From Apostichopus japonicus (taxonomy: Eukaryota > Echinodermata > Holothuroidea > Aspidochirotida > Stichopodidae): DNA of 64,000 nt. Below the pieces are notes generated by a model. That model saw nothing but the letters and a program-made list of their open reading frames with translations, had not been told where the DNA came from and did not search any database. Location of the stretch: NCBI RefSeq assembly GCF_037975245.1, contig NC_092582.1, positions 12,616,577-12,680,576 of the forward strand. Reading direction: 5' to 3'. Below, piece by piece: positions 44,246 through 55,421 of this stretch (the first letter of the stretch is position 1; every line of letters starts with the position of its first letter). Made by a program: the position numbers and the translations under genes.

Positions 44246-44699
44246 TGTTGTCATTGTTTTACAATCAAACATAATACTCGTTTGCCAATTGTCGGTCAAA
44301 GTCGGTCAATGCTCTTGACCACTTATTTCTTTCTCTGTGGAAATGTTCCCACAAAGTCTGGAAGAAACAGTAATGATGCTATGCTGTCTAAACTTTTCAA
44401 ATTATCAAACTGGAAAGAAAAAACATAAAAAGAAAAAAACATGCTCTTTTTCATTTTAACAATTATTTTTAATCCATTTCACCAACCAAACTCGTTAGCA
44501 TCAAGAGGGAAAACAGTAGACAATAATTTTTACCACATCACAGATAAATATCCAACTCATCAAGTAGCACGACCACATGAAATGATGGCATTTATTCTAC
44601 GCAATTTTAAAGTGGAATGGTTTTTACTATACATATTGTGACACGATCATTAAAAAATACACCAAAATTCGACAGTAGTTTGATTTGAATACCTCCACA
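44246..44699. other. Convergent gap between UBR4 and Flower 3' ends
   Basis: About 450 bp of AT-rich DNA between the last plausible UBR4 poly(A) signal and the last plausible Flower signal (TTTATT at 44706-44711, read on the minus strand). I see no gene or repeat. If either 3' end is longer than inferred, the transcripts would overlap tail to tail. Confidence 0.4.
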
Positions 44700-47452
44700 T
44701 ACACATTTATTACAATATTAATTCTAAAAAGGGGAGTTGCACAAGCATAAACCAGTTTCATAACCCAGAGAGACTCACCCATTATAAATGTATCGTTTTG
44801 TCATTCATATTTGGTAACTCAACACTAATTTCAAATCAAGTTGAACTTATCAATTCTATATCTTTAGATTCAAAATAACTGAAAAGCAGAAAAAAGGAGG
44901 CAATTTTAACTTGGCTCAGCTCATTAATAAACAACTTCGATCAGTGGCATTTCAAGATATTTTTACTTCGAAAATTAGCCTTCGGGGAATCGGGCCCATC
45001 ATTAACGTGACTGTGCCGATGAAAAGTCATTTGTTGTCAGAAGTATATTTATATACAATGCAATACAAACCACTGTATAATTCATATGTTGACATGAAAA
45101 GATTATCTACCCGCACAAAATATCTATTTTTCTAGGACTTTAGACATATAAATACACTAAACTACTGATGAAAGTTCGACCATAAATTAATAAGTTAATT
45201 AATTCTCAAATTGCAATTAAAAGCACAATCCAAAGAACAATGCCCAACTCACACAAGTAGCAAAGTTTAATAACATAACAGAACTACAAGTGACATTCTC
45301 ACAGGCCACACCTAGTGGTAAAAATAATTACAGTGAGGTAAAGAACCCTCTCCCTGGAACCCTCTAACTTAACCACCAAAATACATTGAAAAACAAGACA
45401 AAGTTTCAATCTCATGGAATCAGTCATGACAAAAGAAGCCAGAACTAACTTAACGATGCAAAGAGTAACATCGTTCGGCCAGTCTAGCACAGTGCATTAG
45501 CTCTCTTTCCTTACAATGTACGGTGATAATCAAGGCATCTAAAGAAGACGTCCTTCTTCTCCTAACCGCTTTTACACCCAAAGATTGTCACTTGACCGGT
45601 ATTTTCTAAACCAGGTCGATTTTTGCAAATCTTTCCAATATAATGTTGAAGATTTATCATCTCACATAACTTTACAACAGTATTCCCTTTGTCAATAGCA
45701 GCTCATTGCACCCTCACACCCAAATCCCAACTGATGTTCTCTCCCAGGGCAATGCAATGGTGACATCTATGTATCCTTTGGGGGATAATCCCATCAGGTT
45801 CCGTAATACAATCTAGAGGACACAGCCACGTTTACGAGTTAATCTCACAGGGTCCCGTTCATACGAACAAGTGACTTGCCCAGGGGTACAACAATGGTCC
45901 ATCTGGGACTTCGAACATCCATGACTTTAATCACCTGACCACAATGATTTGTATCATCTATCATGTTTATCATTTTAATAATCCAAACAATCAACAACTC
46001 AAGTACTACATGACGAATCCGCTTAAATGCTACAGTTGGGTAGTACCATTGGAATTGCAAAAATGGAAGAAAATTTCAGATGGTAAAGCTAACTCTGGCT
46101 GTAAAGTAAACAAATGCACCTAAAAATTGTTTTGTCATATGGGAAAAAATGATAACATCTGCTGATAATTCTAAAAATGAAAAGTTGACATCTAGGGAAA
46201 CATTTATCATGGATCTGCCCTATAATATCCAACTACACAGTAATGTTGTTACTTTCTCTAAATAACGTTACAACTAAGTCAATACTTCGGTTCATTACTG
46301 TATTATTTTCAAGTTAGTAAGAATAGTAAGAAAATGTGATAAATGAAAAGTAGGAATCAGTTAATGGTTAACATTTCTACTAGTTAGAGGCATTTAAATA
46401 ATAACAACAATCCAACATGAGGGCAATACTTAAACCTTCATAGGAAGCTTCAACAATGCCGATTGAAAACAAATAGCACAATGGACACCACAAGAAAATA
46501 TTTTCTACAAATCAATGTATCGATCTATAAATATATCTATACATAAATATTGATTGATTGATAGATTGACACATCTTTGTATAGGATATCGTGGCCTTTC
46601 CTTTCGATGGCAAATTTCCAGACAGAAATGAGATTGCAGGTAGTCACACTCAAAGAAGTATCGTTGATAAAATTAATGAAATATGAAAGCCGACTGTACA
46701 AATGGAACTGATTTTGAAGTTTGTGAACTATTAAGAAATGATAACATGGTAATGTTTGCTCATGCTGCTGCCATTAACTCATAGAACATTAATGACATCT
46801 ACAAATAAACAGATGTAAACAATTTTCATATTGTTTTCAGTTGCCAAGCATTACAGAGAAGCTTTGGTAGGGGTTAAAAATGCCCCCGCCCCCACAAAAA
46901 AAATGCCCCCCCTCCAAAAAACAAACAGAGTTGGTAGAAGAAACAATGGTTACATTCATTCCTATTTTCAAATGTTATTTTTTTTAGCAACACTCTTAAA
47001 GAAATCCTGAAATTTGTAACATTACAACAACTACCAAACACAAATATTAATGGTAACACTTTCTTCCAATCATCACTCGGATTGCTAAATTTTTGGGGCC
47101 TGAGCCCAAAAATGCATGAGTGTTTTCTGTTTCGTTTTCATTCAAGGGCCATTTTCACAAATAACAAAGGGGCCAACTGTAATATCTCAAACAAATACAG
47201 CACTGTTGTAAACATTGATAAAGCTACGCAGCCACATAGACTTTAATTTATCTTCTGTATACCACAAGTCAGAGGAGTCCATTTGTGATATGTCTGGGGA
47301 AAGATCTTGCTTATCCCTAGATAATACACAACACACATCCTTCTTATGAGAATTTCTTGCATGGACACGCCACCTTAACTTAAACACCACCTAATACATT
47401 TACACTAGAATCATATGAAGAGTAATACGAAATACTGCTGACTTGAGTTTAG
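44700..47452 (-). other. cacfd1: Flower 3' UTR (inferred), about 2.7 kb
   Basis: Follows the Flower stop codon on the minus strand. AT-rich, with only short random frames. Contains a C-rich/A-rich stretch at 46880-46922 and a TGATTGATTGA run near 46550-46565. The far end is placed at a minus-strand AATAAA (44706-44711), but nearer ends are possible. Confidence 0.4.
44706..44711 (-). terminator. Flower poly(A) signal, distal candidate
   Basis: TTTATT on the plus strand, AATAAA on the minus strand, about 2.7 kb past the Flower stop. Inferred; other AATAAA sites nearer the gene may be used. Confidence 0.35.
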
Positions 47453-47573
47453 CTATGGTGCACTCTGATTTGGTGCATATGCTGGAGGCTTCTCTTGAGA
47501 TTCCATCTCTGCCATGGTGACACCCTGGCTCCCCAACATGTGCTGCTGTCTCGCCACTTTCACACCATCCCCT
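47453..47573 (-). CDS. cacfd1: Flower exon 5, C-terminal tail and stop
   Basis: Residues 149-188 and TAG at 47453-47455. Acceptor tcacag at 47574. Cytosolic tail with Gln/Met-rich sequence and EKPPAYAPN. Confidence 0.9.
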
Positions 47574-50500
47574 CTGTGAGAGTGAAAAAAAAAGGAAATA
47601 CTTGAAGCTAACAATAAGTGCAACATTTACCTTTTCTTTTCTTTTTTCTTCTTTAAAACTGTCTGAAAATTGTAGGTATTTCATTCTTTTTAACTTCTGT
47701 AAGTCTCTCAAAGGTCTTCTTTTTTTTTAATGATGAAACCGCCCCAAAACTCTTCGAACATCTTTCTTTTCTACACCTTGAAGTTACTTCTCATAAAGTG
47801 GACCAAATTGAAGCATTTAACCATTTACAAAGGACAGCTGATATTCTCAGTTTTCTGAGGTGCAATAGAAGAAATAGCATCTTCTTATCCCTAATCCTCT
47901 ATGAAAATGAAAAAGGGATCAAAAGAATAACGGCTACTCACTTTTTGCCGATAAATACGATGCCGTAGAGAGCACCGACTCCCATTACAAGGAGAATGGC
48001 AAATATTTGTGTAACACCAATACACATAAAGAATGCTGCAACTGGAAGCCTATCAATGAAACATTAATACACATCTTTTTGTTATGAAACACAGACATGA
48101 AAGAAAAGTGGCTAGTTTTCAGGGGAGGGGGAGTGGGAGGGGGGTGAATAGGGTCACTGTACTATATCAATGGGGAAGAGACTGAATAGGGTCACTGTAT
48201 TCTATTCATTGGAGAGGGGTGGATTGAATAGGGTCACTGTATTCTTTCCATGGTGAGAAAGGGGGGGGGGGGGGGGAGACTTGCTACCTAATGCCAGTCT
48301 CTTTTAAGCAAGGTACGATGGAAGTTAACAATATAACATATATTATAAGATACATTATAAACAACTTACATAATAAGATCTATATGCTATATATTATAAC
48401 AGACAAAATGCGGATTTACACCGGGTCCAGTACTGTATGTAATTAAGGAACTAATATACCAACCCTGATTTACTTAAAGAGGACCTTCAAGCCAGCAATA
48501 AGCTGGATATGCAGACTAAAGTCAGTGTGTCACAAAAGGATCTAGGTGAAGATGATCCTGTTCACACTAGAGCTCTCACATCTTTGATTTTGTCAAAATA
48601 GCAAGTATGGAACAATTCTTACCCAGAACTATCCCACCCCTCCCTCACTCCTCCCTCACCCCTCCCACCCCCCTCCCTTCCTTCTTTCCTTTCACTAAAG
48701 AAATATCTTAGCCAGCGAAACGGTACATATATACTTACAATAGATACAATGCAGCTTTTATCAACGGACTGAGTGCTTGACTCCATTGTCCAAGCTTATC
48801 TGTGACTTCCCAAAACTTACAACATACTGGTGCTTCCATCACGATGAGACCAAAGCCAAGGAACCTGTAATGAAACACAGAAGGGATCACTTGAGAAATG
48901 GACATCGATTGATGCTTTCTCACACAACTAAATAATGCAGGTCTTCATTTTGTGAGGTGGCCGCCTCTATGTTTTTTTGCGACCGCCTCGCAAAAATATT
49001 GTAACCGACATCGCCGCCTCAGTTTTCAGAGAAGGAATAAAAACTGCATTAAGATTGCAGTCCAACAAATAAAAGTTCTTCTGCCTATTTAAAATAGCAC
49101 TTTTATCTAACTTATTGTTAGGATGAATGACATTAGGATGTTTAACCAATATATCCGTGCGACCATGGCCCCAGGTGTCCACAAACCGGTGACCATATCT
49201 CAAACCAGAAATCCTGGGGAAAACTCTGTACTGTTTCAAATGTCACATGAATACAAATTTGTACATATGTGTAATATTTAACAGATTTTAAAGTAACACC
49301 AAAATACCAAACTTGCATAAAGACATAACTGAGAAGGCTTGAGTTCTCATATTTGGCATATTAGTTTGCGACATAGATAGGAATTATGTACGTATGCTGC
49401 AAGTTTAAAGGAAATCAGTTATGTGTCGCTTGAACTTTAATGATATAATAAAACCAAGGAGATCATTTGTAAAAGTTGACTTACATCAAGTAGATGCCAC
49501 TAAGAATGCACAGCCCTTGTACAGAAAAGCAGGAAAATAATCCAAGAAACATTGTAACTGTCAATAGAAAGAAATGCATGTCCAAATTAAAAAATTCAAA
49601 ATAATGTATACATACCAATGTTATTCTACACATACTTTCTCTAATGCAACTCTTATGATAACAAATTTCAAGACCAGGCAAATGTTTCTTAGTAAATGAA
49701 GATAACTTACAAGTGGCATTATGTGTACATACTGTACCTTTTCTAACAATCTTACCTAGTCTCACCCAAGGGCGGCGGAACCGGGGGGGCACAGGGGGCA
49801 CGTCCCCCCCACTTTTCCTCAGGTTAAAAATGTGCCCTTTTTCTACATAAAAATTGAGGTGTCTCAAGTTTGCAAGAGGCCAGGGAACCAGAATGAACAC
49901 TCGGGAAGGGCCGTTTCCGGCCATCTGAGGGGTTTGAAAAACCAAAAATTTTCTTGTACGCTCCGCGCCAACCGATGGTGGCGCTCCGCTCAGATAGTCG
50001 TGCATAAAAATTTGCAAATCCTGGCTACGCCCCTGAGTTTTAGTGAATTTCTGTGGGTCAAACTCAAAGCTATTTCGAATGGAAAAATTTTGTTAAGATA
50101 TTAACAAGAAATAAACTCTTAATTCGGAAGATTCCTACATTAGCAACTAGCATGATTTCACCTCATTTTGTCTCAAAAGAAAACTTGTTCCTTGTTTCCC
50201 AATTTGCACATTGCAGTGCTGGTATGAGTATTTTCCTTGAGGGGGGGGGGGGGCGGAGGACGTTGATGGAGTGATGTGTAAACGCAAATAAGATAATACA
50301 ATAAGAGTTATAAAGGGTACTAAATATAAGGCTGCATCAGTCCAATCGAATTTCTGCAAAGTGCCCTTTGATGTCGGTGCCCCCCCAGATTGAAAGTGCT
50401 TCCGCCGCTCTTGGTCTCACCTAGTCCATATGATCTACAGTAGCTATATTCTAAATTTGTAACACAACTGTATCTAGTCCTTTAATTAGCACAAGATGTC

Positions 50501-52720
50501 ACAAGGTAATGTTGTTCTTATGGGTTCAAAATACAGATACACCAAAATTACATAACAAAGTCTTGGCAAGCTTGGTAGGCTGGCTGTTCCATAACTGCAC
50601 CAAAATAATCACATACATTGATCATTTTAAGGAATAACTAGCATACAGCACTACTTTGATTTTTGTCAAACTGAGGACAATATGAAAGCACCACAATTAT
50701 TAAACATTATTAAACACTCAAATGTGAACTTAGTTTAGTTTAGTAGAAAAAAGGATCAGGAGGGACACTTAAAAGTTTCCATCAAGGACCCTATAGAGAG
50801 AGAAAAAAAACTGAAGACACAAACACTCAGACCCGATTACAATGCTGAAAGTGCTTGTTCAAAGCATTCTTAAACAAACCCATTGACACTACTTGCAAGT
50901 ACAACTTTCTCAGGCAAACCATTCCATTCATTCACAACCCTATTAGAAAAAAAGTTATGCCGAATATTAATCCTACTATGTGACTTTTGGAGTTTAAGAC
51001 AATGACCTCTGGTACAACTACTGTTAGCAAACATGAAAAAGTCGGTATTTAAAGGATAAATTGTCGAAACCATACACAATCTTGAAAACCTGGATTAAGT
51101 CCCCACGTAACCTCCTAAGCTCCAGTGTGGTGAGATTCAACAGTTGTAACCGCCTACAATAAGGAAAACTCTTTAAGGAACTAATCATCCTAGTAGCCTC
51201 TGGACCTTTTCAAGTACTTCCTTTTCCTTAGCAAAATATGGGTTCCAAGCCTGCACAGCATACTCCAGATGAGGCCTAACCAACTGCTTATAAAGCCTAA
51301 CTACGATGTCCTCTTTCAGAAAACTGAAGTTCCGCTTGATCATACCTAAAGCCCTATTACTGTACCTCTTTTAGCAGCTTCAAGACAATGTTTAGAAGGT
51401 TGCAGAGATGAGTCAATGTAGATACCTAGGTCTCTTTCAACAGAGACCTCCTGTAACTCCACACCATTAAGATTGTATGTAAACTTTTGGTTACTACTAC
51501 CAATGTGCATTAAAACTTGAGACAAGTGACCGACCGATAGCGATGAATAACTGTGCCACTTTATTATTTCAAGGATCACAATTAAGAATAGAAACAAAAT
51601 ATTAAATTGTGATGTGTATGGTGAATTATTGTTGCAAAAGTGTTGCTACTCTTATAACAACAACGATCTCTTGAAAATGAATCCTTAAAGAAGAAAGTTT
51701 AACAGATCACAATCCATCGAGAAGAAAAAAACACAAGCTTTTGTTATGACCAGCTACTAAATATTAACTGGAACTGAATATTGAAGGTCACTAGGCTAGT
51801 GTCTAACGTACGTATGTGTCACAATTTATTTTCTGAATCATTTGTTACTTAATGTTTGGTTACAAAAATGTTGGTTACAAATGTTTGGTTCCAAAAAAAT
51901 TGAATGATGAAAGCTGTAACTAGTATAGGCCTACAACCACATTATTGTCAAATTATGAAGCGCGAAGTTACCGTAGACTAGTTACCATATAGTTACAAGT
52001 AGTTGCATTTAAACAACACCCTGTGTTCAAACTATAGCTGCAAGAATCCTTGCAGACAATAATAAGGGCTATTAGCCAAGCAAATCACAAGAAATTTAGA
52101 CACCACCATTGACTATTTTTATCATGGAAATCTCTGTAATGGAATTGTTGTTAACAATTTTTGTACTTTCAGATTGTTACGATTTATTATGTTTTCAAAA
52201 AAGTTCAATCATCTACAGTGCAAATGATTGGAATTTTGGTTCTTTTAATCTTTTGAGAAGAAGTTGTGGTATTTTGAAAAGGAGATAGATATGCATTAAA
52301 AAAATTGTGATGTTTTTCATAGGCCTAACTGTGAGTTATGTGTGTACTTGGGGTTTGTTTATCCCAAAAGCAATTTGAATGCTTTGCGTCCCTGGCTAAA
52401 AGATTGCGTCCCAGATGCAGAATCCTGCGTTCTTAACAATAGTGCACACTACAGTTCTGTCCAAAATTTTTGATTTGTCGATTTCCGTAAGACTCACTAA
52501 TAGTGCAAAACTAATTGCATAACTTGCAAAACTAATTGCAAAACAATACAAAACTAATTGCAAAACTAATTGCATACTTACATGCACCTGCCACCGCTCC
52601 TATGATGTGGATTGCTGTTTTGGTGAAAAATCCCATCTGTTGGGGCTGTTGAGATGGTGCATTGTTAGGGTCTTCTGGAAGACCTGACAAATTTTCTTGT
52701 TTGTAGCCAAATGTAGACAT
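47453..52720 (-). CDS. cacfd1: Flower / CACFD1, four-TM membrane protein, complete CDS in 5 exons
   Basis: Flower is a small tetraspan protein of synaptic vesicles and plasma membrane, linked in flies to Ca2+ entry, endocytosis and cell competition (family knowledge). Five minus-strand exons chain in phase from ATG 52720 to TAG 47453: 567 nt, 188 residues (family about 170-195). Visible: a polar Gln/Pro N-terminus (1-30); hydrophobic segments at about 33-58, 60-80, 108-126 and 128-146; and the family signature EAPVCC, with E81 at the place of the fly selectivity-filter Glu. The ending YGIVFIGKK before the cytosolic tail matches fly and human Flower. The tail carries PPAY at 178-181. The MST start is chosen because the frame upstream has no ATG. 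Very sure of the family; the exact start is slightly less sure. Confidence 0.93.
47942..48049 (-). CDS. cacfd1: Flower exon 4
   Basis: Residues 113-149. Acceptor tgatag, donor gtgagt at 47941. Encodes the last hydrophobic segments and GALYGIVFIGKK, matching the conserved VLYGLSALGKK of human. Confidence 0.94.
48143..48275 (+). repeat. ~40-bp tandem repeat, 3 copies, with G run
   Basis: GAATAGGGTCACTGTA at about 48145, 48184 and 48226, ending in a G18-like run near 48260-48277. In Flower intron 3. Confidence 0.75.
48739..48864 (-). CDS. cacfd1: Flower exon 3, signature motif
   Basis: Residues 71-113. Acceptor attacag, donor gtaagt at 48738. Carries FLGFGLIVMEAPVCCKF, the diagnostic Flower motif, then a conserved loop leading to TM3. 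Confidence 0.94.
49485..49557 (-). CDS. cacfd1: Flower exon 2
   Basis: Residues 47-71. Acceptor ttgacag (minus, at 49558), donor gtaagt at 49484. Encodes TMFLGLFSCFSVQGLCILSG, which aligns with GLFNCITIH of human CACFD1. A later in-phase AG nearer GGCTGTGC would delete about 14 residues of the TM1-TM2 hairpin, so I rejected it. Confidence 0.88.
49767..50413. mobile_element. hAT-like MITE with 8-bp target duplication
   Basis: Left end CAAGGGCGGCGGAACC (49767) and right end TTCCGCCGCTCTTG (to 50413) form an inverted repeat with one mismatch in 14. Both are flanked by GTCTCACC (49759-49766 and 50414-50421), an 8-bp target-site duplication as hAT transposases make. 647 bp with no transposase, so non-autonomous. 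Lies in Flower intron 1. Contains G runs at both sub-ends and a second hAT-type end at 50016-50035. Confidence 0.85.
50728..51540 (-). mobile_element. Decayed LINE fragment (non-LTR retrotransposon, RT C-terminal part)
   Basis: Minus-strand frames show the usual end of LINE reverse-transcriptase ORFs: DLGIYIDSSLQPSKHCLEAA, then LVRPHLEYAVQAWNPYFAKE, then NFFSNRVVNEWNGLPEKVV. The frame changes and stops between them, and a further shift after VNGF, show decay. The 3' end carries an AAACT-type short repeat tail (50730-50744). No endonuclease or RT core is left. In Flower intron 1. Confidence 0.85.
52498..52578 (-). repeat. Short TTGCAAAACTAA repeats at Flower exon 1 donor
   Basis: Five or so imperfect copies of a 13-16 bp unit (AAAACTAATTGCA on the plus strand) end within 3 bp of the exon 1 donor. 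Confidence 0.8.
52582..52720 (-). CDS. cacfd1: Flower exon 1 (start codon)
   Basis: Residues 1-47. ATG at 52718-52720. The donor gtaagt begins at 52581 on the minus strand, immediately beside a run of short TTGCAAAACTAA-type repeats. Encodes the Gln/Pro-rich N-terminus and the start of TM1 (IHIIGAVAGA). Confidence 0.87.
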
Positions 52721-55130
52721 GATGATGGGGTGTATTCTCAATCTAACGTTTGTGTAAAAGTCTGCACACGGTTAAATATGTCAGTGTCACTACCTAAATT
52801 GAGTTGACCACCCCTCAGGCTGTGGTAACTGTAATGTGTGATTAACATGTAAATTTGGATACTCAAGTCTCTATTCTAAGCCCTATGAGATCACAGTTAG
52901 CAATAGTTAGTGTGGGCTTGTCCGACTAGGCCTAGGCTAAGTCAGTAAGTGTTATACAGTAAGAACTATTCTTTTGCTTTGGAATGTTACGTCTTTATCA
53001 ATTGCTATTCCTGGCGATATAGGCAAGAATTCTGATGACTATTTCGAAACAAATGACGTTGCGTTGTTGTGGTTGTCTACTCTCACTTCAGGATTTCCTT
53101 TCTCACGCTGACAGTTTGAGAATCAATTACTAATGTGAATCCAATAAATAGCGGTGTAGTAGTACGTAGTAGCTAAATTCGTGATACTGGTACATCAGTA
53201 CTAATACCTAATACCGCCTTACTGTGTTCCCATTGGGTCAATGTGTGCGACACTGTCATACTGATTCTTCCACTATGCTTGTAATACGTGGCACACAAAA
53301 TCATGAACTGTCGTACATAAAAACAAATGTCCGTATCCCACGGCAATCATAATTGTATTTACAAAGTTAAGAATTTTACTTATTACTTTTAAATTATAAT
53401 TAAAAAATAATTATATTAACGATCATGGTGAATCGTCATTAAACGTCACATACAAAGTCGAAAGAGACGTAAAAAGTAAGCAGTAAAAGTGGAAGATTAG
53501 GACCAACTATGCCCATATTGTCATAGGACATCACCAGATCATGAGTAAACCGGTCTAAATAAAAGCGTGAGGCCAGCTGGGTGCCAACCACAGGAATTTG
53601 GTGCCAACTTCTGTGGATGCATACCGTACGGTACATATGTGACAGCAATTACACAAGACTAGGATAGAATCCTTAGTTGGATAACGAGGTTTCAGTTTCA
53701 GTTTATTTTCTCTATGTATCCTACAAGGAAGGTATAACAAACAGAAATAAAAAACAAATATAGATAACACATAACATAATTCAGATGGCAGTCACGAGAG
53801 AGATATGAGACCCCCCCCCCCCAAAAAAGTATAAGGTTAAAGGTCTGCTGTGTAGACCCCAACTATAGCACGCTATCATGGAATCAGTTTCTTCAGATTA
53901 CGTGAACAACCTGCCTTGGTCGTAACATGTCCTCTTTTTACCAATTAGACTGCAACGCCTGTCACGTATATTTTCTTGTATCAGGGTATTTGTGTGAACG
54001 CTGTATGATTACCTACCGTGTAGAAATGACGGTGTTAAGAAGCTATGCAGGCTAACTGAGGAACCTGATGTTGAGTTACGACCGTGTCAGGTCGATTACG
54101 TAATCATAAAGCTTTCCTAGCTATAGCGTGCTATAATTTGGAACCAATGAAGCATTTCTTAAAGTTCTGAAAGTCTGGCTCGTACGTTAATTCGATTTGG
54201 AGAATTTCATATTAATCTTGGAATATATAATATGGAAACACAACTTTTGATCGTTAAAGGTTTTAATTTGGCAATAATATATTTGTATTTTATTATTAAT
54301 TGTTTATTTCGCTTTCATGGTTTTGTTTTGACCTGGTAGTGTTCGATTTGCCGTTTTCTGTTTTTGCGGTATTGGCCGCCCACAGTTTTACAGCATTTAT
54401 CCACAATGAGACATACGAAAGAGAAAACAATCAAGGAATACAAACATCAATAACGCCCTCTTTACTTCCAAGTCCAAATGTAAATGCAGGAAAAGAAAAA
54501 AAAAATCAAAATTGCCCTTACATTCTGTACACTTTGACAAAATTTGATTTTTTTCTTTAGTGCTAAATATGGATGAATGAAGGCAATTGTAACACTGCTA
54601 ACAAAATATGAACCCGTCGATGACAACTGACTGGCAAAATCCATGATAATACGGCAGGGTTAGCCTTTGCAAGTAACACTATAGGCTACTTTCTGTTTCG
54701 TGGAACAGGTGACAATGTGATTTGATGTGAATATGTTGTTATAAGTCGGCTGGAGTACGTTGGATGGTAGAAAAACGTTGATGTCTTATTCAAAATAGAA
54801 CGCTCTGAGATATATTCTGGTTTTGAGCTCGCCCAAGTTTCTTAAGTAACAGTTATTGTGATCTCTTGAAATTGAGAGCGAACTTTGAGGTTTGAGACTA
54901 GCCTACATTATTTACACGTACAGTAGGCTATGCATACTAGCCTAGGCCTAACGTTAGACTTAAACTTACAGCAAGCCCTAAATTAATTTCTAACTTTAGA
55001 CCTGGGCTGAAAGTTAGGCTCAACGTTCGATCTACTTGTAGCCCACAGGCGTTCCCGACGAGACCGCCAACATAGTCCCTAATAAACATGTGTCAGTAGC
55101 ATTGGCACAGTACAACTTTGATTTATGTAT

Positions 55131-55421
55131 CAAAGTGGCTATTCTTACGACTAGTCGTAACAGTAATGACCTTTTGCACATGTGCAGTTGCTATTTTTAC
55201 AACTAGGAGTACTATTTTAACGACCAGGAGTAACAATAATTTCTGGTTAGGGTTAGGTTCAGGGTTAGGGTTGGATTGAGGGTTTGAGTTAGGGTTAGGG
55301 TTACCCCTACTACTGTACATGCGCAGTTGCTTTATTAACTTTGAATTTGCAAGAATTCGCCGATGTCGTAAGAATAGTTTATAAATAATTGTTACCACTA
55401 GTCGTAAGAATAGCCACGGCC
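55131..55421. mobile_element. MITE with 9-bp TSD and telomere-like TTAGGG core
   Basis: Terminal inverted repeats: GTGGCTATTCTTACGACTAG near 55135 and its complement ending at about 55417 (one mismatch over about 27 bases). Flanking TTTATGTAT occurs at 55122-55130 and 55422-55430, a 9-bp target duplication. The centre (55246-55303) is GGTTAGGGTT repeats. Near-identical inner blocks (ACATGTGCAGTTGCT and ACATGCGCAGTTGCT) lie on both sides. No coding capacity. Confidence 0.85.
55246..55303 (+). repeat. Interstitial telomere-like repeat
   Basis: About nine imperfect TTAGGG-type units (TTAGGG, TTCAGGG, TTGGATTGAGGG) forming the core of the MITE above. Confidence 0.85.

Noticed and set aside
49481-50017. 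178-residue minus-strand open frame
   Set aside because: Its last part is Flower exon 2, but the upstream part reads through the intron and into the MITE; the acceptor at 49558 explains the coding part.
55246-55303. A chromosome end or fused telomere
   Set aside because: Only about 55 bp, degenerate, and bounded by inverted repeats with a target duplication; genes continue on both sides.
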